From Manihot esculenta (taxonomy: Eukaryota > Streptophyta > Magnoliopsida > Malpighiales > Euphorbiaceae), in contig NC_035169.2 in the NCBI RefSeq assembly GCF_001659605.2, positions 9,581,923 through 9,645,922 of the forward strand: a stretch of 64,000 nt of DNA, read 5' to 3'. Positions 24,501 through 34,159 of this stretch are shown one piece after another; positions within the stretch are counted from its first letter, which is position 1; each line of letters begins with the position of its first letter. The notes beneath the pieces were generated by a model. The model saw only the letters and a program-made list of their open reading frames with translations. It was not told the origin of the DNA and made no database searches. Made by a program: the position numbers and the translations under genes.

Positions 24501-26301
24501 TTATGCCATCTAAAGAACAAAAAAAAATTCACATGCTAACAACTTAAATGTTAGAGAGTGTAAGACGAATTATACTTTGATAATTAATATCTAGTATCAT
24601 GTTAAATTTAGAGAGAGTATTGCATAAGTTACAGTTAAATTCATTTTAATAGAAGCTTATAGGAGTGATTAAGTTACACATCAAAACAAATAGTTAATGG
24701 AAAAATTATTATTTGGTCGTAAACTTAATAGGTAGTCTCTCAATTGAAAAAAATACATTAGAACGTCTTAAAGTTTTAAAAAGTCTACTAATTAGTTTCT
24801 CTCTGTTAATTTTAGCCTTTAAATATTTTAGAAAATTCTAAAATACTCTCATTACGTAAGAACTAATTAGTAAATATTTTTCTAAAACTAAGGGACCAAC
24901 TAATAATTTTTTTTTCCATATAAAGGGACTAAACGATATAATATTTAATGGTTAAAACTAACAAAAATATTAATTAATTAATTAAAAGTAAATTTTCTGT
25001 AGTTAATTTAATGTTATAATCAACCATTTACAGTTTGTCTTTTAAATTTCCTACATATCCAATGTAGAAAAAAAAAACTAGTAATCTTTTGAAGAAATGA
25101 ATCATACCGATTGCACTCCCACAATTTGAAGCGGAGAACAGAAAACTCTATACTTCGTCTCCCCAATGTTCAAAATTGAAGGTCTTAGCACGCCATTGTT
25201 GGGCACACAGGAAACATCTCCAACAATAATTTGATCTCCATTCGGCTTAAATAAACTGAAGAAAACTGATTTTCCAATTACCACAATTTCAGTGTTTGGT
25301 AACCCATTTGCAAGCACTTCCCCATTTTGTGCAACCAAGTATAAGCTTCCACCATAAAGATCAATATCCAAGAAGAAACTGATGAGTGCTTTTACTGGAA
25401 ACCCTAAGGAGATAACACCTTGTCCATGTATAGTAATTGAATTAAGAAAGAGAAGATCATGGGCAGTGTTCCAACCATTTCCTAACGAGGCATATCCATT
25501 AGAACTTGCTAAAGCTTCTTGAATCCAGCTTGCATTAGCCAAAATGTTAAACCAAGATTCAGAGGCATCTCCATATAGCCTTCCTGTGTCTGTGTCTACA
25601 GGTTGCTTATAGCAAGTGTATTTCATTGGCTTGTTTGTGGAACTTGAATTGGAAGAAGCTGTAGAGTTAGAGTACATTGCAAAAGTCTGGTTACCTTCAA
25701 CATAGTACGCAAAAATGTTTCCTTCCAATCCAATATATGAAATCTGCGATATGTGAGGAATTATTGAAATTGTTTGAAATAATATTGGAGCAACCTGCAT
25801 GCAATGGAAAAATTGAAAAATTTTAAAATATTCTTTCTTGTTGGGATTAGGTGATGAATCCTTGGTGAAAGGAAATAGATAGAAGATACTGAACCTTATT
25901 TTGGAGGTCAAACTGCGAGAGATCACTTCCATTGAGAGATGAACTCAAAGTTCTTGCTAAATTTGCTGTAGACGAGTTTATTGGCAGCAACAGTTTAGCT
26001 GTATTTTCGATTTGAAATAACAATCCAGAGCGTAACATGCTAGCGTTCAAATCAACTTTTTCTTTCATATGCTGAACGATCTTATACCAACTTGGGATCA
26101 CTATACATGGAAGAAGCAACGCTCCAATTGCCTGCATGCAAGAAATTGAAAACAAACAAAGAAGAAGAATAGAAAAGCTTAATTAGTAAAGATATATATA
26201 TACACATACACAAACAGGAGTGAATATTAGTTCAGAGCAGTAGAGATCACCAGAAGGATGAAGATGAAAAGCTGGGATGCAATGAGTGAGCTGAACTTCA
26301 T
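21525..26301 (-). CDS. CKI1: CKI1-like hybrid histidine kinase
   Basis: This is a membrane sensor kinase of the plant phosphorelay; in Arabidopsis CKI1 signals without binding cytokinin and acts in the female gametophyte and vascular tissue. Exons are 26251-26301, 25895-26131, 25108-25794, 23981-24356, 23326-23897, 21908-23218 and 21525-21797, 1168 residues in all; Arabidopsis CKI1 is 1122. TM1 lies near residues 5-30 (LIASQLFIFILLAIGALLL), an extracytoplasmic domain at about 35-345 and TM2 near 345-370. The H box FARASHDIRAALAG places the phospho-His at residue 409. The N box is LCNLLSNAVKFTSEG, and the G boxes are VDDTGKGIP and GTGLGLGIVQS. The receiver has acidic E1016/D1017, phospho-Asp D1076 (LMDCEMPVMNG) and K1130 (CKPL). 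All key residues are present. The MKFSS start is the one whose exon splices in frame into the TM1 segment. A MITE-like insert lies in intron 3. A broken CTR1 copy follows directly downstream. Confidence 0.94.
24711..24945. mobile_element. MITE-like element in CKI1 intron 3
   Basis: Imperfect inverted ends (ATTATTATTTGGTCGTAAAC at the left, GGGACTAAACGATATAATA at the right) enclose AT-rich DNA. Internal phrases such as AAAGTCTACTAATTAGT and GGGACCAACTAATAA recur in the element at 38261-38614 inside CTR1. There is no coding capacity. The exact ends and target duplication could not be fixed. Confidence 0.55.
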
Positions 26302-26429
26302 TGGATCTTCTAGTTGTGATCAAACAAGGCCAAATCTTCTTCTTCTCCTTCTTCTTCATTTGCGGAAAGCATAGGAATGAATATCAGTAGATGAGTAGTG
26401 CATTTCTTCACATGCATGATGATAGGAGA

Positions 26430-29400
26430 AAATCTCTCTTTGTGACCTCAAAGAAGTTAATTTCTTTGATGGGCATGAAATTTATCAACTACTTTACAGG
26501 GAAGTCAAATCTAATTGCCTTTTTTTCTTTTCATTTTCCAATTATATTTAGGACCTTTAAATCAAGAATCCAGAAAATTTACTGATTCTAATTTTCAGTT
26601 TTCTATTACTATTCACAAAAAACTCACAAAAACTTCCGTCAATAAAAATTAAAGTTTCAACGGTAATTAATTATATGGGAGAGCTTTTAATGACAATATA
26701 ATATATACTCATGCCTATTTTACTCATCACTAAATAATTAGTCAATACAATGTGGGATAAGTATTTTTACCGATGAAAAAACTTCACGACTAATACCTTA
26801 TGATTTTGTCGCTAATTTCATCAGTTAAAAGTTTGCGCTTGACGAAATAGCCTACACCTACGCGCAAATTCGATGGCAATGTCACGTCTATTATTTTATC
26901 AATGTGAATTTTTCTTCACGTTGCTTTCTTTCCCATTAACTTTTTATTCAAAACAGTTGCTTAAATATTAACACAGTAATAAAACAAGAAAATCTGACAC
27001 TAGACCCATCAATTCTAAGAATGTTTGGTATTTGGATAATTATTCTATGAATGATTTGACCAATTATAAATAATTGGCTATAAAAACAAGTAAATCGAAA
27101 TGATTCGTAAATGATGAATGGATAATAAAAAAATTCATTTATTCCTATTATGCAATGATCATAAAAATTGAGTATTTGAGTATTCAACTTCGTTAATGAT
27201 TTCGTCTAGAAAGGAAATTGAGTTTTAGATGTATACATAGGAAAAGCCATGCAAAGCAAAAAATGCAAGCACCATTTGAAGAGGAATTCTTTTACCTATT
27301 TAAGAAAATTTATATTATATCCGACTAGTTCTAAGTTCGAGTCCCACACAACCCGTTATAATTATCATATCAAAATCAGATGAAATTCTATATTCAAAAA
27401 AATTCTGATGAAAGTCATCAAACTGATCAATAATAAGCCCTCAATTATCTATTTTGGTTTATAGAGAATTTGTATGTTTGGAGTTCCTAATGATTAAATA
27501 AACCAAGGTTTTATCTCAACTGTAATCGTTTTTCGTAACAAGTCGATCCAAACTGACTCAAATAATTTTTAAACCTATTTTGCACTCGAGTCATTTTCTC
27601 TTAAGCCCACTAGCTCCGCTCTATACCAATTCTAACAATCCGGCCTAAACTAATCCAAATAACTTTTGGACCCATTTTCCACTTGGTCCAAAATAATTAA
27701 CTCAAATTATATAGTAGTTTTTAAGCTAAGATTCATATATTACCAACTTAATTGGTAATTTGCCGACGTGGGAATCTTTCTCACATCAAGTTGCTAGTTA
27801 TTACATTTCTGTAACTGGATAACCAACACTGAAAACGCCTTCTACATTGTATGGTTTGGTATTTTGATGATCCCTACTTTATAGACCGCACAACTTCTAT
27901 ATTTATTATTGCATTCATTAATGCTCCCCCGATAAACATTAATGGTATTCGTGAACCTGTTTTTAGATCTCTACTTTATGCAAATAATATTATTTCTAGT
28001 ATTATTATTCCTACTTCTGCTTCTGCAGCTATAGGTTGGCATTTTTACTCAATCTAGGTCTGTTGATGAATGGTTATACAATGACGATCCTTAAGAACTA
28101 ATTGTTCAATTCTTTTTACTTAGTGTAGCTTGTTACATAGGTGGTGAGTGGCAACTTAATTTTTGACTGAGTATGTGTCCTTGGATTTTTGTTGCATATT
28201 CAGCTCGTGTTGCAACTACTATTATTGTTTTCTTGATCTATCCAATTGGCTAGGGAAGTTTTTCTTATAGTATGCCTCTAGGAAGCTTTGGTATTTTCAA
28301 CTTTAGGATTGTATTCTAGACTGAGCACAACATCCTTATACACCCATTTCACATATCAGGCGTAATTACACCAACTTCTTATTCAGTGCTATGCATCGTT
28401 CCTTGATAACCTCTAGTTTGATAAAGGAAACCACATAAAATAAATCCGCTAATGAAAGTTACAGATTCAGTTAAAGAGGAAAAAACTTATAATATCATAG
28501 CTGCTCATGGTTATTTTGGCCGATTGAACTTCCAATATATTTCAACAACTCTCATTCTTTACATTTTTTCCTAGTTGCTTGGCCTATAGTAGGTATTTAG
28601 TTTACTATTTTCGATATTAGCATTATGTCTTTTAGCCTAAATGATTTTGATTTCAACCATAGCCACTTGCTCAAAATCATAACAATAAATTATTATTTAA
28701 TCATCATGCCTTTGTCCCATTATATGACTACTCACTGATATGAATGGCATGAACAGAGAAATTTAATTGGATTGAACTTCTTGCACATTCTTTATTAGTT
28801 CTTGCAAGTGTTTTCCATCCTCATAAATTTTCTTCGTGACCAACTTGCATGGTTTGGATATTCCAATTGCACATTGGAAGACTTGAGTAAGACGATCATT
28901 TGCCCAATTTGAACAACCACTCAAACCAGAATGTTTTATGTTTTTTTAGCAAAAAAAATGAAGAATTATTCCTGTCTACACTTGACAATTCCCAAATATT
29001 GATGATGTGATTCTCCTATTTATTTTCTGAGGTTGGGAAACTAACAACTATGTGACTGAGTTGTTATAATGCTGTGGAAATTAAAGGTTGAATCTCATCA
29101 TTATGATTTTGTCGTTCAATGTTTTTCTTGCCAAATGGTGTTACATTAGATTATTTTGGAACATATTCTTTTATGAACATGAATATAAAGTTTAATCTCT
29201 GAATTTTTGGTGTTTATATCTGGAATGGAATTGCAAAATTTTTCATATTACCCGCATCCATTAGTTATGTTTTGAACCTTCTGCCCGCTGAATGCACATT
29301 TTGCAGGCAGAAGGTAGCAGACCTGCAGAAGAAACTTTTATATGTAGTTTATGTATTTATTTTAGTTAAAATAATTTAAAAAGTAATTTAATTTGTTAAA

Positions 29401-30126
29401 ATATTGAAACAACATATGATTAAATATAGTAGTTGTTAAAATGAGTATAATTAATCCAATTCAATCATCCTAGTTCCATGATTTGCCTAAATTTGCATGT
29501 AAATAATTTTGAATCTCCAGTTCAGGCTGGAAAGAAAACAATAAATTATTCTAAATCTTCTCAAACTCTTCATATTCTACAAATAAAGCCACAATCAGAA
29601 GAAAAAGAGCAAGAATAGAACACCAAATCCAAATCAAAATACTGGAATTCAATGAGAAATCTGATTAGAAAGAAAACTAACCTGTAAGTGACAGCAGCAA
29701 AGGAACGAGAGCTACTAATCCGGGCTGGAAATCACGGCAACAATTGGAAGGGCTTCACAATCCAGTCGCTGGCAGCAAACTAATCAGCAATGGAACGAGT
29801 TTCCCGTAATTGCTAGACTTGATTCAAGTTTGATATGGTAAACCAGCAATGGAGAAGTTGCTCCCGTAACCTAGACTCGATCGGCAGCAACCGGAAGGGG
29901 ACCTCCAATCAGACAGGAAAACACGGTAGCAATTGGAAGGCCGCGACCGGCAGTGGCAATTAAGCAACAATGGCAGACTCCTCCCTAAACGCAGAGTCGA
30001 TTTCTTTGGAACGAGAAACTTAAATCACGCCAGCAATTGGAATGGAGAATACTACCTAACAAAATTGGAGACCATCATATTTGGAAACAGAGTATCTATT
30101 CTGATATGGAAGTTACTGGAAAAAAT
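26430..30126. repeat. Segmental duplication block, copy B
   Basis: The block begins about 130 bases upstream of the CKI1-like start codon and is colinear with 1-3660. It is the fuller copy in the psbA part (it keeps about 60 bases lost in copy A) and the poorer copy in the palindrome cluster. Its right end, near 30126, abuts the intron side of an HSFA3-like exon, whereas copy A continues into different DNA. A short open frame at 29933-30148 corresponds to one at 3471-3722 in copy A, but the termini differ and no domain is seen, so it is not called as a gene. Confidence 0.88.
27805..28780 (+). pseudogene. psbA: Decayed psbA (photosystem II D1) copy B, nuclear plastid DNA
   Basis: This is the same decayed D1 reading frame as at 1372-2290, in better condition. 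Recognisable pieces in order include [77 protein letters not shown] and ANESY. Stops at 28251-28253, 28317-28319 and 28472-28474 occupy Gln codons and are the same three stops found in copy A, so the decay predates the duplication. It is not functional. The 3' limit is approximate because similarity fades near the MHERNAHNFPLDLA-equivalent region. Confidence 0.87.
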
Positions 30127-30277
30127 GTTAGATACAATTACAATTTAACCATCAATTGAAAAAAAATAAATATTTCCATAGAAGGTTAACAAAAAGAATA
30201 CAAGAGAAGGAACAAATATCCAAGCAAGTAAAGAACACTGCAGCTAATGGAGGCTGTTGTGGTACTGCAATACCCAC

Positions 30278-30840
30278 ATAAGTATTGAGTTGCCGGACAA
30301 AACTGGAGAAATTGTTGTGCTTGAAATTCCGAGGCAGTATGACTCTAGCAAACTCCACCGGGTCCCAAACCACGAAGCTCTCCCCTGTGTTTCCCCACGA
30401 GATAATCTGGTCCAGCGACTGATCATTCACGAGATCATGAGTTTTCGAGAGAAATGGCGGTATTGGATTCTCCTGTAAGCTCGCAAGAGGCTGAGGCACT
30501 CCAATGTTCTCCTCCGATCATCAACTGTACCTCCTCCATAAGAAGGTCCATTAGGAGCTGATTCAGATGTAGGATTTGCTTCAAATTCATACATCAGAGA
30601 ATAAACTGATTGTCCTATGACAGAAAATGCTCCAAATTCAAAAGGAAATGACGAAGATAAAGGAGACCCACAGTAGCTAATATCCTCCATACTCAACGAC
30701 CCAAGTGGGAACAGTTGAGAACCCATCAATGGTTGTAACAAAGACGTCTTGGTGTTCGTCTCCGGCTCCGGCTCCGATGGATAAGATGAATGGGGAAGTT
30801 GATGAGGCGATTTTGGGAACTTTTCGTCTTCTGGGTTCAT
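30278..30840 (-). pseudogene. HSFA3: HSFA3-like heat stress factor, exon 1 only, frameshifted
   Basis: The minus strand reads MNPEDEKFPKSPHQ... through a region rich in Ser, Pro and Glu, then after a frameshift near 30505-30515 continues as [20 protein letters not shown]. This leads into the first part of an HSF DNA-binding domain with [35 protein letters not shown] and RQLNTY. In HSF genes a phase-1 intron interrupts the domain right after RQLNTY-G; here the boundary reads TATGTGGGT, so a G expected before the GT donor is missing. No exon 2 is found: about 150 bases further the psbA-bearing block begins. The product could not bind DNA as a normal HSF. The HSFA3 class comes from the Pro/Glu-rich leader and the [19 protein letters not shown] phrase, recalled from the family. 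Confidence 0.85.
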
Positions 30841-33300
30841 TTATTAAGGTACGATACAAGGATCAACGTGTACTGGTTCACAGTCCGAAAGAGAGGAGGA
30901 AACAAGGTAAGGTTTGGACGGTGGGAAATGTGGGGCTAAAAGGAAAATTTTAAAAGTTTCGCGGACAAACTGTTTGAGAAAAAATCTCAGAAGAGGCGGT
31001 GAAAGATGGAGTCTTCGTCGGCCACGGCCATAATTTTGGATAGCCATTTAGAGTTTCTCAGGACGGGTTGCATAAGATAATGATTTGTGGATCAGACAGA
31101 AGAGGAGACAACTTGAGAAGGTAGATATTTATTTATTCTACAATTTTTTAATTAAATCATATTGCATTTAATTTTAAATTAATTTAATTTTAAAAAATTA
31201 TTATTTAATTCATGTAAATGATAAAATTAATTAACGGTGTATGTTTTAAAAAGAAATTAAATTAATTCAAATGTTTTACTTTAATTTCTTTTAAAAGTAA
31301 TTTTATTTTGTTATATTCTAAACTATGAGTTACTTTTAGTTTTAATATAAATATATTTTTATTTCATAGATATATATATTAAAAATAAAATATTAACTTA
31401 ATAATAATTGCATAATTAATAAATATAAATGAAAAGTTTATTAAAAAGTTAAACAAAATTTATTGTTTAAACTATATTAATTACCATTTTCTTATTTTTT
31501 AAAATAATTAAAATATTTTAATAATAATTTAATCGGTGACAGTAATTACTTGGTGGCTAAGCTAAGTCAGTGACCAGTAAAATTTTAACGAGTCATGTCA
31601 AAAGATAATGGCCAGACAATGGCTCCCTGGTTGTAGCCTGGCTGTTTGGGCTATGATATTTATTTAGTTTATTGCAATTTGCTCAGTTTTATATAATAAT
31701 AAACTTAGTTTATTATATATAATGTTGGATTATAATGATTGTAACGTCTTCAAATAATTTTTAAATGTTAGTTTTGTTAGTATAGTTAATCGAGTTCGGG
31801 TAACGGGTATCCGATTATCTAATCCCGAACCCTACCCGAATCCGAGACGGGTAAAATTTTTCAAATCCGAATTCGCCCAAATTCATTTTGTAAAAATTCA
31901 AATCCGTCCTAATAGGGTTTGGGCGAATCTGGTACCCGTGAAAACCCGTCCGCCTGCCATCCCTAATTTAAATACTTACTTTTTTTTTGCATAAAGTAAG
32001 TTTTTCTTTTTTACTCGTGGATAAGGCAGTAATTAAATTATCTAAATTGTAATGAATGTCAGTGTAATTTTATGCTTATTAAAATTTATTAAATAAAATT
32101 ATTTATTAAATTTAGCTCAAAACTGTATTAAACTGGAAAATATTTAATAACTCTCTAATATAATAAAAATCTATAATAATATATTAAATTTGAATCAAAT
32201 TTAATTGATTTCAAAAATTAATTTAAACTAGTGTTTAAAATTTTCATAGGCAGTATATTACTGGTAAATTTGATATTGATTTGAAATAGAAATAAGGTAT
32301 TTTTTATAAGAATTTTAAATTTTTTTTAAACTACTGTTTTAAATAAATTAGAGCGAATAAAATTTAATATTATTTATTATTAATTTTATATTGATAAAGT
32401 AATAAATTTTATAATATGATCATATCCTATGTTAAAATTAGCAATAAATAAACGTATTACAAAATTTTTCATATTGCTAATGCAAAATTAACAACAAATA
32501 TCTCTATTTAATGAATTTTACTTAATAACTGAATTAAAATTATATAAAAAAATAAACTAAAATCATATTAAATTTCTATTGAATTACAAATCAAGTTTAT
32601 ATTTAAATATATTATATACCTCAAATATAATTATATATACAAGTAATTACAATGATAATATATACTATGTTATATTACATTGTGCATAACTTATTGTAAA
32701 TAATTTTAATTATAAATATATTAAATTATTTTCATTTCCAATTATAAATATATCAGTATTGTATAAACTTAATAATATGTGTCCTACAACCTACGAATTA
32801 TACATATTTAAAAAAAAATTAAAGATATGATATATTGTGAAATAGCAATTAATTTTAAACTGAAATAATATTTTGATAATAATAATAATATAAAATTATT
32901 ATAATTTAAATCAATTTTGATAAAATTTTAAATTAGAATTAAATGCCCCATGGCCTGTGATGCAACTTACCTAAAAACATGCAGAACTGAAATTATTTCC
33001 TTAAAAAGAATTGTTTTGTCTTTTTCCATGAGATCAGCATACGATATCCACCTACGCTCTTCGCTTTGTGCTCTCAAATCTAAGCCAAAATACATCATCT
33101 ACGCCCGAAATTTTTGTTATTTTTTTCCTAGTGAGAAATTAGTTTAATGCCGTCGTTTAATATTTTTTTTGATGTTATTATTATAAATATAATTATTATC
33201 AAGTATTTTTAAATATATTAATTAATTAAAATTATAAATTCTATAAAATATTATTTATTATTAATATATATAAATATTAGAAAAAGCAGTATGAAAAACT
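30841..33300. other. HSFA3 fragment upstream DNA and AT-rich spacer
   Basis: 30841-31110 probably belongs to the leader and promoter of the HSFA3-like fragment. After that the DNA is almost pure A/T, except for a repeat at about 31780-31970. A 65-codon open frame at 32950-33147 has no recognisable features and is not called. Confidence 0.6.
31780..31972. repeat. GC-richer palindromic repeat with CGGGTA/TACCCG phrases
   Basis: An island of GC-richer DNA in A/T spacer is built from repeated CCCGAA, ACCCGT and their complements (for example gacgggtaaaattttt and gtacccgtgaaaacccgtc). Such CGGGTACCCG-type repeats occur in plant DNA transposon derivatives. There is no coding potential, and the family is not identified. 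Confidence 0.45.
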
Positions 33301-33334
33301 ATACGATAATACCGTTATTCAATGTAAAGTACAG

Positions 33335-33474
33335 AAATAATAAATACAATATTTTATATATATGATCCATCTTCATTCATATATTTTATATTCATTAGGT
33401 TGGAGGATTCGAATCTGAGATCTATCAGGTTTTTATTCGGATGCACTTACCACCAGACTAACTCTGTGAGTGCA
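33335..33474 (-). mobile_element. tRNA-derived SINE-like element
   Basis: On the minus strand a pol III A-box-like TAGTCTGGTGGTAAG (complement of about 33447-33461) is followed, about 40 bases on, by a B-box-like GATTCGAATCC (complement of 33404-33414). This is the spacing of tRNA-derived promoters in plant SINEs. The sequence then becomes AT-rich. No cloverleaf tRNA can be folded around it by eye, so it is not a tRNA gene. The ends are approximate. Confidence 0.5.
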
Positions 33475-33657
33475 TATTTATTAATTTATTATATCATAAA
33501 TAAATTTCCATTTAACATATAATTATTCATATTCGTAGTAAGGTAATTTATTTTTTTTAAATACCGATTAATTTAAGATTTTTTTTTAAATTGGGATTAA
33601 TCTAAGACTTTAACTGAAACTATTTTTAATTAATGTAGAATTTATTATATTTTATAA

Positions 33658-34153
33658 GGTCATCTCTAATCTTATGCACCATTTTTTACACTATTTTAAT
33701 GATTTGCATTAAAATGGTGCAATATTATCTCCAACCTTCTGTACCAATTTTAACACAAAAAAGAATATTCTATTTATATTTTTCTCTCTCTTTAATATTA
33801 TATTATTTATTTTTTTTTAATTTTATTTATATATTTCACTCAAAAAATTCATATAATTTTATATATTCACCCTAAATATTTATATATTTATATTTTCATC
33901 CAATATTTAAATATTTAATTATTTTATAAATAAACTTAATTGAAAATATATACATATAAAAAATTAAACTTAATGAAAATATATATAAATTTTAAATTAT
34001 ATTATAATTTAAAAAAATAGAAAAAAAATTTTTTAATTATATTATAAATAAAATAAAAAATAAAAAATAGCGCTGCTACAGTGTCACGCCACACCGTAAC
34101 GAGCGTCAAAGTTCCGTTGAATTTTGGTGCAGCATTGGAGGACGGTCTCCAAC
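33658..34153. mobile_element. MITE-like element with CTCCAAC/TGCACC inverted termini
   Basis: The left end GGTCATCTCTAATCTTATGCACC resembles the complement of the right end (ggtgcagcattggaggacgg). The left end also forms a hairpin (33675-33721) with TGCACCATTTT and AAAATGGTGCA arms. The interior is AT-rich and non-coding. This end motif is frequent in short plant non-autonomous DNA transposons. The target duplication is not resolved. Confidence 0.5.
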
Positions 34154-34159
34154 GCCTAA

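Noticed and set aside
33400..33474. Possible tRNA gene from A and B boxes
   Set aside because: No acceptor stem or cloverleaf can be drawn by eye; fits a SINE head better.
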